Shown here in pieces: positions 27,728 to 35,446 of a DNA stretch of 64,000 nucleotides; positions within the stretch are counted from its first letter, which is position 1; each line of letters starts with the position of its first letter. The position numbers were made by a program, and so were the translations under genes. The stretch comes from Alphaproteobacteria bacterium (GTDB lineage Bacteria; Pseudomonadota; Alphaproteobacteria; Rickettsiales; SXRF01). The stretch is taken from NCBI GenBank assembly GCA_020049775.1, contig JAGVLO010000003.1, forward strand, positions 62,001 through 126,000, in the 5' to 3' direction. The notes beneath the pieces are model-generated. The model made no database searches. It saw nothing but the letters and a program-made list of their open reading frames with translations, and was not told the origin of the DNA.

Positions 27728-28612
27728 ATGGGTTTCTTTGGGGGTTTGCTTGGTTCCCGTAAGGTTGTCGGCACTCTGGCGGTGGTCTGCCTTGTGGCTA
27801 TCATCAACCTGTTTGGCACGCATGGCAGCGCCAATGCCAACGAACAAAAACCCGCAGTTGCCGCTGCTCCTGCTGCTGATGCTGTCAGCAAGCCGGTGGT
27901 TGTCAAGAAAGCCGTCATTACCAAAAAGAAGAAAGACGAATTCGCTGACGAAGAACCGCAGGGCCTCGACAAAGACCCGCTGGAACCGCTCAACCGCGCT
28001 ATTTTTGAATTCAATCGCACGCTTGATGGCATGCTGATTCGTCCGGTAACGCAAGCCTATCGTGGTGTAGTGCCGGAACAGGGCCGTGAAATGGTTAGCA
28101 ATTTCCTCGGCAACCTCTATTCGCCGGTGGTATTCGCCAACTCGGTGCTGCAGGCTGACCCGCAGAACAGCTTTGCAACCTTGTGGCGCTTTATCCTGAA
28201 CTCTACACTCGGTGTACTCGGTATTTTTGATTTTGCCGGTGATGTGGTGGGTCTGCACAACCGCGATGCCGACATGGGGCAGACTTTTGCTATGTATGGT
28301 GCTGACGAAGGCCCGTATCTTGTGCTGCCGCTGATTGGCCCGTCCAACGTGCGCGACGGCTTTGGCCGTCTGGGTGACATGTTCTTTGTGCCAACCAACT
28401 ATGCTGACAGTGGATGGGTATCGGTGGCTGCCTACACCGCTATGGTGATTGATACGCGCTCGAACAACATGCAGGTTATCGATGACGTGTTTAAATCATC
28501 GCTTGATCCCTATGCCACATTCCGCAGCGGCTATGCCCAGAAGCGCACCTCCGACATCAAGCGTGCCAAGGCTTCGCGCGATGCCGCGCTGGAAAAGGCA
28601 AAGGCGCAGTAG
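27728..28612 (+). CDS. mlaA: MlaA/VacJ family phospholipid transport protein
   Basis: MlaA removes misplaced phospholipids from the outer membrane. The 294-residue protein has the family signature DPLEPLNRAIFEFNRTLDGM and the later GPSNVRDGFGRLGDMF. The N-terminus is a long hydrophobic signal with likely cleavage after SANA. No lipobox cysteine follows it, so this MlaA is probably not lipidated. A Lys-rich stretch KKAVITKKKKDEF precedes the core. An AGGAG site lies 9 bases upstream of ATG 27728. mlaC follows; mlaFED are not in the window. Confidence 0.9.
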   Translation: MGFFGGLLGSRKVVGTLAVVCLVAIINLFGTHGSANANEQKPAVAAAPAADAVSKPVVVKKAVITKKKKDEFADEEPQGLDKDPLEPLNRAIFEFNRTLDGMLIRPVTQAYRGVVPEQGREMVSNFLGNLYSPVVFANSVLQADPQNSFATLWRFILNSTLGVLGIFDFAGDVVGLHNRDADMGQTFAMYGADEGPYLVLPLIGPSNVRDGFGRLGDMFFVPTNYADSGWVSVAAYTAMVIDTRSNNMQVIDDVFKSSLDPYATFRSGYAQKRTSDIKRAKASRDAALEKAKAQ

Positions 28613-28641
28613 GCCCGATGTTTGAATAGGAAAAGCTTTCG

Positions 28642-29280
28642 ATGAAATATATTTATTCCCTGTTGCTGCTGGTTGCCCTCTCTGCCGTGGCTGTGTTTGG
28701 CTATGTGCAGCATGCGTCCGCCTCGTCCAAGGATACGGCCAGCAAATATGTTGAAAAGCTCGGTGATACAGCGCTAACCACCATTTCCAACAAATCTTTC
28801 AGCAAAGACCAGAAACAAGCCAAGCTGGACGCGCTCTTTTCCGAGAACGTGGATTTCAACTGGGTTGGCCGCTTTGTGATGGGCCGGTACTGGCGTCAGA
28901 TGACAGAGGCGCAGAAATCACGCTACCTGAAGGAATACAAGAAATTCCTCATCGTGCATTACACGTCGCGCTTCACCGATTACACCAGCGGTTCGTTCAA
29001 AATCACCAACACGCAGGATGATAGTGACGGTGAATACACAGTAGGTATGCAGATTGTGTCAAGTGACAAGGGCGCTCAGCCCGTGCTGGTGGATTACCGT
29101 GTACGTGCGGAAGCTGGTGGCTTCAAGATTTTTGACGTGATTGTCGAAGGTGTCAGCCTGATTACCACCCAGCGCTCTGAATTCGGCGCTGTACTCAACG
29201 ACAAGGGCATTGACCACCTGATTGAGCAGCTGGCTGCAAAGTCCAAAACCGGCGCTGTCAAGCCTGTAGCAAGTAAATAA
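28642..29280 (+). CDS. mlaC: MlaC-type phospholipid-binding periplasmic protein
   Basis: MlaC shuttles phospholipid across the periplasm between MlaA and the inner-membrane MlaFEDB complex. The 212-residue protein has a signal peptide (hydrophobic 4-20, cleavage after HASA) and the Tol-Tgr/Ttg2D-like core with NWVGRFVMGRYWRQMT and VDYRVRAEAGGFKIFDVIVEGVSL, typical for the family. It lies 29 bases after mlaA, so the two are probably cotranscribed. Confidence 0.92.
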   Translation: MKYIYSLLLLVALSAVAVFGYVQHASASSKDTASKYVEKLGDTALTTISNKSFSKDQKQAKLDALFSENVDFNWVGRFVMGRYWRQMTEAQKSRYLKEYKKFLIVHYTSRFTDYTSGSFKITNTQDDSDGEYTVGMQIVSSDKGAQPVLVDYRVRAEAGGFKIFDVIVEGVSLITTQRSEFGAVLNDKGIDHLIEQLAAKSKTGAVKPVASK

Positions 29281-29282
29281 CC

Positions 29283-30989
29283 ATGCGGCCTAGCGTGAAT
29301 AACGCTACCGCGCCTGCATCTCCAGCTTTCTCCCCCGTTACTTTGTTCTTGATATTTTTGGCACTGGCCACTGTTGCTGTATTTCCGCTGACGCTTTTTG
29401 ACTATGGCGGCGACATCATGTTCCAGTATGTAGCCATCAAATGTTTTGGTTCTCAGTTCTGGTCGGGCGAGATGTATCCACGCTGGTGTTTTGATGCACA
29501 TGCCGGATTGGGTTCTCCTGTATTTGTATTCTATCCGCCGCTTCCCTTTTATGCATCATCACTGCTATATCCGCTGACGTGGCTGGGGGTGGATATTCCC
29601 AGCCTGTATTTGTTCTGCCTGTGGCTGGCTACGTTAGTGACCGCCTTTACCGCATGGTGGTGGCTGCGTGACATCACCTCGGCGAAGCTGGCGCTTTTTG
29701 TAACGGTGATCTATCTGTGGCTTCCCTATCGTATGGAGCTGATGATGTTCCGCTCCGCTTACGGCGAGCTGTGGTGCATGGCGTGGCTGCCGCTGGTGAT
29801 TAAATATCTGCGCCTGCTGATGCAGGGTCAATTACGAGCCGTGCCGAAATTATCCGTGGCGCTTGGCTTATGTTTTCTTTCGAACATGCCTGCTGCCGTG
29901 ATTATTGTACTTGCCAGCGGTGTTTATGCGCTATGCATGGGTACACGCCACGTTCGCCTGCTTGCGGCATATGGGTTTGCGGTGCTGTGGGCATCGTTGC
30001 TGGCGGCGTTTTATGTGGTTCCCGCCATACTCTATAAACCCTTCATCACCACGGAAGGCGTGATTGGCGGCGTGCGCTCATGGAGCAATGATTTCCTGAG
30101 CATGGATAATGTCACCGTGCATGGTCAGGGGCATGTAGTGGTGGCAATTGCATTAATGCTGGCGGTGACTGCAGGCATGATGTTGATGGCATATCTGCGG
30201 TGCAGCCACGTTCGCGAACATTTTGTGAAACGTGAATTGCGCGCCTGGTCTTTGGTAATTTTGCTCGCGGTGTTCATGCTATTTCCCATAAGCAAACCCG
30301 TTTGGGAGCATATGGGATTTGTGTCCATGCTGGCCTTTCCGTGGCGTATGCAGCTTGCCGTTGCCGTGGGCGTGACATTCCTTGCCGCTGTTTTCTGCCA
30401 GTATATGCTGGCGCAAAACCGCAAGACCAACACGGGCGATACTGTGATGGTGCTGGCGCTTCTGGCGCTGGTATCGATGTTTGTGATTAGCGCGCGCGCG
30501 CCCGAGCATGTAACTTACGGCGACAAGATTCTTGAATCGCAATTCATTACCCAGCGCGAATACCGCACCATCTGGACTGATAAAGAAAATATCGCCATGC
30601 CCGTGATGCTGGAGCGGTTTGACAGACGCGCATCTATACCCAAATCCCGCGTGCTGTCCGGAGATGCGGCAGTGACTGTCACACGCTGGTCGCAGAACCG
30701 CGCCATACTGGATGTAAAAACCAGCGTGGCATCAAACATGCGGCTTGATTTACACTATTTTCCCATCTGGCAGGCGAAGACGGCGGCACACAGGTTGCTG
30801 GAGCTTTCTGCCGAGGAGGGCAGCGGCCAGATGCTGCTGGCGCTTCCGCCCGGGCAGTATAGCGTTACACTCAAGCCCTCTATATTTGCCGTATCGCCAT
30901 GGAAGATTGCGCTGGCGCATGCATTGAGCGCGTTTGCCTTTATTATGGCCTGTTATGGCTGCCAGCGCAGGAGGAAAGGGCATGTTTGA
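29283..30989 (+). CDS. Large membrane protein, PTPS-related/GT-C-like
   Basis: A 568-residue protein with about ten hydrophobic segments between residues 20 and 400 and a C-terminal soluble part of about 150 residues. The early FDYGGDIMFQYVAIKCFG and HAGLGSPVFVFYPPLPFY segments match the membrane family labelled 6-pyruvoyl-tetrahydropterin-synthase-related, which resembles GT-C glycosyltransferases. It overlaps the GDP-fucose synthase gene by 8 bases, suggesting a role in making or attaching a surface glycan. The specific activity is unknown. Confidence 0.7.
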   Translation: MRPSVNNATAPASPAFSPVTLFLIFLALATVAVFPLTLFDYGGDIMFQYVAIKCFGSQFWSGEMYPRWCFDAHAGLGSPVFVFYPPLPFYASSLLYPLTWLGVDIPSLYLFCLWLATLVTAFTAWWWLRDITSAKLALFVTVIYLWLPYRMELMMFRSAYGELWCMAWLPLVIKYLRLLMQGQLRAVPKLSVALGLCFLSNMPAAVIIVLASGVYALCMGTRHVRLLAAYGFAVLWASLLAAFYVVPAILYKPFITTEGVIGGVRSWSNDFLSMDNVTVHGQGHVVVAIALMLAVTAGMMLMAYLRCSHVREHFVKRELRAWSLVILLAVFMLFPISKPVWEHMGFVSMLAFPWRMQLAVAVGVTFLAAVFCQYMLAQNRKTNTGDTVMVLALLALVSMFVISARAPEHVTYGDKILESQFITQREYRTIWTDKENIAMPVMLERFDRRASIPKSRVLSGDAAVTVTRWSQNRAILDVKTSVASNMRLDLHYFPIWQAKTAAHRLLELSAEEGSGQMLLALPPGQYSVTLKPSIFAVSPWKIALAHALSAFAFIMACYGCQRRRKGHV

Positions 30990-31932
30990 ACTTGCAGGCA
31001 AGAAAGTTTGGGTGGCGGGCCATAGCGGTATGGTGGGTTCAGCCGTGGTGCGCAGGTTAGAAAGCGAATCATGCAAGTTACTTTTGGTCCCGCATTCCGA
31101 GCTTGATCTGCGCCGTCAGGATAAGGTTGAACAATGGATGCAGGAGCATCGGCCCGATGCTGTTTTTGTTGCTGCCGCCACTGTGGGCGGCATACACGCC
31201 AATAGCACGCGGCCTGCGGAGTTTATCTATGATAATCTTTCCATTGAGCTAAATATTATTCATGCGGCACATGTGTGCGGTGTAAAAAAACTACTGTTTC
31301 TTGGCTCGTCCTGTATTTATCCAAAATTTGCGCCACAGCCAATTACAGAGGACGCCTTACTGTCAGGCACCCTCGAGCCTACCAACGAATTTTATGCCAT
31401 TGCAAAAATTGCCGGCATTAAACTATGTGCAGCGTACCGGTGGCAATATGGCTGCGATTTCATAAGCGCAATGCCATCGAATGTGTATGGGATCAATGAT
31501 AATTTCAACCAGCAGATGTCGCATGTAATCCCCGGGCTTTTGCGCAGGATTCATGAGGCAAAACTGCAAGGAGTTCCCTCGGTAGCGGTGTGGGGTTCGG
31601 GTGCTGTGCGCCGCGAGTTTATTTTTTCGGAAGATTTGGCGGACGGGCTGGTTTACCTGATGAAGTGTTATTCGGGGGAGCAGCATGTGAATATTGGCAG
31701 CGGTGAAGATATCACTATTCGCCAATTAGCGGATATGCTGGTGGATGTAGTAGGATATAAAGGAGAAATTACCTTTGATACAAGCAAGCCGGATGGCACC
31801 CCGCGCAAACTGCTCGACATCAGCGCTATTAAAGCCATGGGCTGGCATCCAGAGACGCCACTGCGCAAGGGACTGGAAGAGATGTATCGCTGGTTTACCA
31901 ACCAGTCGGCAGGCGCAATCCGCGGGGCTTAA
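30982..31932 (+). CDS. fcl: GDP-L-fucose synthase
   Basis: This enzyme epimerises and reduces GDP-4-keto-6-deoxymannose to GDP-fucose with NADPH. The chosen ATG at 30982 follows a strong GGAGGAAAGG site. The 316-residue protein has the Rossmann motif AGHSGMVGSAVVRRL, the Ser in FLGSSCIYPK, and the YxxxK pair in FYAIAKIAG. The matching dehydratase (gmd) is not in the window. Confidence 0.92.
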   Translation: MFELAGKKVWVAGHSGMVGSAVVRRLESESCKLLLVPHSELDLRRQDKVEQWMQEHRPDAVFVAAATVGGIHANSTRPAEFIYDNLSIELNIIHAAHVCGVKKLLFLGSSCIYPKFAPQPITEDALLSGTLEPTNEFYAIAKIAGIKLCAAYRWQYGCDFISAMPSNVYGINDNFNQQMSHVIPGLLRRIHEAKLQGVPSVAVWGSGAVRREFIFSEDLADGLVYLMKCYSGEQHVNIGSGEDITIRQLADMLVDVVGYKGEITFDTSKPDGTPRKLLDISAIKAMGWHPETPLRKGLEEMYRWFTNQSAGAIRGA

Positions 31933-32139
31933 CGGATCAATATTTGCGGATATTGTAGGATTTATCCGATTTATGTCTTACAGTACATTAATTATATTAT
32001 TATGAAACAATATAATAACCAAATTATAGGCTGCACAATATTTTTCAGGATAATGTCGTTAATTTGTAGAATTAATTAATGATTTACTTTAACAAGGTAC
32101 ACTTTCCTTAACCAAATCCCGTAAAGAGGAGAGTCCATC

Positions 32140-32979
32140 ATGTCCTGGTTCAAAAGAACGCCCGCCGTTACCGCCGAGCAGGAAGACCCGAAAGGCACCA
32201 AAAAATATACTTTCAGTTTCGGGACCGCAACACGTGGTCAGCTCCAGCAGATGATGGAAGATATCCTGAGCGAGCGCCGTGCCGAAATCAATCCGGTTGA
32301 GGCTGCGCACACGATCATGACGATGTTCTCAAAACCTGATGATCTACGTATTCTGCAAGAGTCTCCAACAGTGCAGGGCGTAGTGGTGGGTACGGATGAG
32401 CATGAAGGCCCTATTTCTTATCTATTACGTAAAGCGGCAAGCAGGCGTGAAGGTCCGCCCACTGCGGAAGATGTGCTATTTGCGGCTGCAGAAAATAGAT
32501 ACAGTGATCTATTGGATAAGGTAGAAACAGGCCGCGTATTGCTGGAAGATCCGGACGGCACAAAGAAATACGCCTTCAGCTTTGGCACTATGACCGGCAG
32601 CGGCTTGCAGCAGCGCATGGAGGATGTACTGCGCCAATATTCCGATATCGGCATGTATGCCGAAGGCGCCCAGAAGGTGCTGGATATGGTTACCACCGTT
32701 CCTGACAAGAAAATCCTGATGGAATCGCCGCGCGTGCAGAGCGTGGTGCTGGGTGGCCGCAACGGTACTGGCCCTGTTGACTATTTCTTGGAAAAAGCCC
32801 GCCAGAAGCTTGCTGAACAGGGCGGTGAGGACAAAGCGCCTGCCATCCAGCTGGACAGGCTTGAACAACGCTATGGCCAGTTGCGTGACGAAGTGTATGG
32901 CCAGCAGCGCGGCGTGGTAAAACCCGCCGAAAAATTCGAGCGGCGCATTTTCCGCGGTGACGACGAGCTGGGCCGCTAG
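32140..32979 (+). CDS. Unknown protein with an internal duplication
   Basis: A 279-residue soluble protein I do not recognise. Two copies of an approximately 85-residue unit are plain: one begins EDPKGTKKYTFSFGT at residues 15-29 and the other EDPDGTKKYAFSFGT at residues 137-151. Each runs on through LQQ-MED, an ILxESPxVQxVVxG segment and a GPxxYxLxKA end. The C-terminus is charged (EKFERRIFRGDDELGR). A good site (AAAGAGGAGAG) precedes ATG 32140. It is the last chromosomal gene before the tRNA island. Confidence 0.75.
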   Translation: MSWFKRTPAVTAEQEDPKGTKKYTFSFGTATRGQLQQMMEDILSERRAEINPVEAAHTIMTMFSKPDDLRILQESPTVQGVVVGTDEHEGPISYLLRKAASRREGPPTAEDVLFAAAENRYSDLLDKVETGRVLLEDPDGTKKYAFSFGTMTGSGLQQRMEDVLRQYSDIGMYAEGAQKVLDMVTTVPDKKILMESPRVQSVVLGGRNGTGPVDYFLEKARQKLAEQGGEDKAPAIQLDRLEQRYGQLRDEVYGQQRGVVKPAEKFERRIFRGDDELGR

Positions 32980-33053
32980 GCTTTCATCCAAAATCGCTTA
33001 AAAACACTGGAAGTAGCCCTATCTACTCGCTAGATATAAAGCCTTGCCTATGT

Positions 33054-33130
33054 GGGGCCGTAGCTCAGCTGGATAGAGCAAGTGATTCCTAATCACTAGG
33101 TCGGAGGTTCGAATCCTCTCGGTCCCACCA
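33054..33130 (+). tRNA. tRNA-Arg (CCT anticodon)
   Basis: A 77-base cloverleaf. The acceptor stem GGGGCCG pairs with CGGTCCC, and the CCA end is encoded. The D arm contains TAGCTCAGCTGGATAGAGCA. The anticodon stem AGTGA/TCACT holds the loop TTCCTAA with anticodon CCT. The T arm is GGAGGTTCGAATCCTCT-like. Its 3' 46 bases are repeated at 53652-53697, so this copy is the intact junction of an integrated island. Confidence 0.95.
33085..33130 (+). repeat. attL, 46-bp direct repeat copy inside the tRNA gene
   Basis: It starts ATTCCTAATCACTAGG within the anticodon loop and ends at the encoded CCA. The match to 53652-53697 is perfect over 46 bases and breaks on both sides. Confidence 0.95.
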
Positions 33131-33177
33131 ATTTTTTCAATGGGTTGCAGAAAATAGCTTGTTTAGTTATTTGCTCG

Positions 33178-33199
33178 CTTTCAACTTATTTTCAACTTT
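33178..33199 (+). promoter_or_regulatory. Candidate left arm-type integrase sites
   Basis: Two tandem copies of TTTCAACTT spaced 11 bases (one helical turn) apart lie 48 bases inside attL. The same 22-base block, with one difference, occurs in the same orientation at 53514-53535 near attR. Paired short repeats inside each end are what arm-type integrase binding sites look like. Binding is inferred. Confidence 0.5.
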
Positions 33200-33281
33200 C
33201 CAGATAAATAAATTGGTATTGATGGCGTATGATAATGCCATATAAATATCCAATATTCCGCCACTACATCAAAGCCATCGT

Positions 33282-34253
33282 ATGCAGATAAAGTCATTAT
33301 CAAATAAGGCTACATTCAGTGACATTGTTCATCTCGATGCAATCATAAATGCAGTAGGTGATTTTCTCTATCCGAACGAATGGTCAAATAATCCATATAC
33401 TGCCGGAGAACAACAACCCTTTTTCCGGGTAAAACCGAAGGATCACGCAAAAAAATTGAAGGGGCAGAAAAATACTCCGCCACAGGAATCAAAAGTGGTG
33501 CAGCAGCTACGGTACAGAATAGAAAATGGCATACCGAAAGATTCCAAGAAAACCCTTGTGCTATCGGTAGCCGAGCATCTGGAATTTACACGCGCTGTAG
33601 CCATGTTTAAGGGCGTGAGGATAAAAATCTTAAGTCTTGTTGAGGATAACCACTTACCATATACGGTTACATTAAAAGATGGGACGGATATTGCGCATAA
33701 AGAAATTAACAAAAGAGTTTGGCTGAAAAAGTACAGAAAGATTTTCTGTACGGGTTATATTCCCATTAAAGCCAATGGAGAAATACGTTGGGAAAGGATG
33801 TTTTTTCCGCTTAATGCCGGTTCTGAGGTGGTAAAGAAGATCAACAATATTCCTGCCGAGAAATTGAAGGGTTTTTATAACAAACTCCTGCCCGTTTTTG
33901 CTGACTATCTTGAAAAATTGGCAGGTGAGTTGAAAAAGAGGCAGCAAGAATACGATGATCTACACGACCAAAAACAAGGAAAATTGCAAAAGCATCCTAT
34001 TAATATTACGCAGCCAGAATGTTATAACCTATTGAAAACGCTGGCTGAGGAAATTTACAGCTGTGAATTTAGCGAAAAAATTGATTTTCCGGCCGTACTA
34101 GAAAAAACAAGTGACAATGTTAAGGGCTTGCTCGGAATCACTAAAAGGGGCAGCGGTGGAATTAGTGCCGATGATAGAGCCAAAAGGGCGAAAGACATTT
34201 TAAATAGAGTCAAAGCTGAGATTTTAGCTCAATCCAGTATGTCGTCGATATAG
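33282..34253 (+). CDS. Island protein of unknown function
   Basis: A basic soluble protein of 323 residues that I do not recognise. The N-terminal third is mixed (FSDIVHLDAIINAVGDFLYP). The middle holds a beta-rich segment (LPYTVTLKDGTDIAHKEINKRVWLKKYRKIF). Residues 200-240 are a charged helix (LEKLAGELKKRQQEYDDLHDQKQGKL), and the C-terminus is also helical. No signal peptide or membrane segment. It is the first gene inside the island, upstream of the replication module, but in its own transcription unit. Confidence 0.65.
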   Translation: MQIKSLSNKATFSDIVHLDAIINAVGDFLYPNEWSNNPYTAGEQQPFFRVKPKDHAKKLKGQKNTPPQESKVVQQLRYRIENGIPKDSKKTLVLSVAEHLEFTRAVAMFKGVRIKILSLVEDNHLPYTVTLKDGTDIAHKEINKRVWLKKYRKIFCTGYIPIKANGEIRWERMFFPLNAGSEVVKKINNIPAEKLKGFYNKLLPVFADYLEKLAGELKKRQQEYDDLHDQKQGKLQKHPINITQPECYNLLKTLAEEIYSCEFSEKIDFPAVLEKTSDNVKGLLGITKRGSGGISADDRAKRAKDILNRVKAEILAQSSMSSI

Positions 34254-34292
34254 ATCGCCTGACTATTATTCCCTCTCCTATTCCTTCCGTAA

Positions 34293-34309
34293 CTTGGCTG
34301 TAAGCCAAG
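34293..34309. other. Small hairpin between island genes
   Basis: CTTGGCT and AGCCAAG form a 7-bp stem with a 3-base loop in the 159-base gap before the HTH gene. There is no T-run, so it is not a clear terminator. Confidence 0.4.
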
Positions 34310-34412
34310 GTAAATAAATACATCTCCAGCGCTGATGATAATTGGAAAGGTGGCTTAGCCATCGCGGATGATTGCATGTGCGATTCAATTGTTAATTTTT
34401 TGGAGAAACGAT

Positions 34413-34661
34413 ATGACAATACAGACTAATAACGCGCTCAATTCAGAGCCGTTACCTTTACTTACGGAGCAAATTGAGATTTTGCTTTCCCGCAAGGAGG
34501 CAGCGAAGATTTTAGATGTGCAGCCGGGAACTTTGGCAGTTTGGGAATGTACCAAGCGTTATAAATTGCCGGTAACCCGCGTTGGTAGATTATGCAAATA
34601 CAAACCTTCTGACCTGAAAGATTTTATCAAAAGCCAGCAAAAAGGAGGGAATGATGAATAA
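34413..34661 (+). CDS. Helix-turn-helix (AlpA/excisionase-like) protein
   Basis: An 82-residue protein from the ATG at 34413, which follows TTGGAGAAA. The core LLSRKEAAKILDVQPGTLAVWECTKRYKLPVTRVGRLCKYKPSDLKDFI is the winged-helix form of MerR/excisionase-type DNA-binding proteins. It leads the replication-like operon and overlaps the CHC2 gene by 11 bases. In islands such proteins control excision or integrase expression, which I infer here. Confidence 0.8.
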   Translation: MTIQTNNALNSEPLPLLTEQIEILLSRKEAAKILDVQPGTLAVWECTKRYKLPVTRVGRLCKYKPSDLKDFIKSQQKGGNDE

Positions 34662-34983
34662 TTCATTCTCTGGCTGGGCAGATACAAAGCCGACCAAATA
34701 TGGTCTTAACCGCGAGCGCCTCCCAAAGGTGCCGGACTATTACCGCCAGCATATACGCAAGCTCGGCAAAACTAAAAGAAATGGATGGGCTGTCGGCATA
34801 TGCCCGTTTCACTCGGATTCGAAGCCGTCATTGAGCGTAAATATGAGGTCGGGTGGCTATAAATGCTTCGCATGCAATGCCAGCGGCGGCGATGTTATTG
34901 CCTTCCATATGGCCCAATACGGCTTTGATTTTCCAGCTGCATGCCGTGACCTCGGCGCATGGGGAGGGTCAAGTAATGAGTAG
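34651..34983 (+). CDS. CHC2 zinc-finger primase-like protein
   Basis: A 110-residue protein with the DnaG-type CHC2 zinc finger: CPFHSDSKPSLSV, then GGYKCFACNASGGDVIAF. Zinc ligands are the Cys and His of CPFH and the two Cys of KCFAC. It begins after an AAAGGAGGG site and overlaps the next gene, a Toprim protein, by 8 bases. Together the two genes supply the domains of one primase on separate chains. The catalytic polymerase part is not obvious. Confidence 0.85.
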   Translation: MMNNSFSGWADTKPTKYGLNRERLPKVPDYYRQHIRKLGKTKRNGWAVGICPFHSDSKPSLSVNMRSGGYKCFACNASGGDVIAFHMAQYGFDFPAACRDLGAWGGSSNE

Positions 34984-35446
34984 AATTCCTGACTACGTGT
35001 GGCATCATATTGTGGGCATCAATATCATTGGTGAGATTCACCGTTTTTATGATGACGGGGGAAGCAAAAAGGACATCCCTCATTATGTGCCTAGCAAGCG
35101 CGGTTTCAAACTGGGCATCCCTCCTTTGCTTAGTCCCTACCCTTTATTCGGTCTCAATTCCGTTAAGGATTTCACCAAGTCTATTTACGTAGTTGAAGGC
35201 CAAAAGTGCCAGCAAGCTATGGAGACGCTTGGCCTGCAATGTGTCACCAGCATTCTCGGTGCAAGCAGTGCCGAGAGAAGCGACTGGTCACCACTGGCAC
35301 AGGCCAAGCGTGTCATCCTAATGCCGGACAACGATGAGGCAGGGGAGAGGTATGCCCGCGATGTTTACCGCATCCTGTGCACACTTGATGCCAAGCATCT
35401 TATCAAAATAAAACTTTTTAAATTTGGAGGACAGAACAATGATTAA
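34976..35446 (+). CDS. Toprim-domain protein
   Basis: A 156-residue protein from ATG 34976. The Toprim fold is shown by YVVEGQKCQQAM (the acidic Glu) and VILMPDNDEAGERYARDVY (the DxD-type pair). Toprim binds metal for primase or topoisomerase chemistry. It sits between the CHC2 gene and the DUF3987 gene with overlaps at both ends, so the three are translationally coupled. A longer upstream frame is in the CHC2 gene's shadow and is rejected. Confidence 0.85.
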   Translation: MSRIPDYVWHHIVGINIIGEIHRFYDDGGSKKDIPHYVPSKRGFKLGIPPLLSPYPLFGLNSVKDFTKSIYVVEGQKCQQAMETLGLQCVTSILGASSAERSDWSPLAQAKRVILMPDNDEAGERYARDVYRILCTLDAKHLIKIKLFKFGGQNND

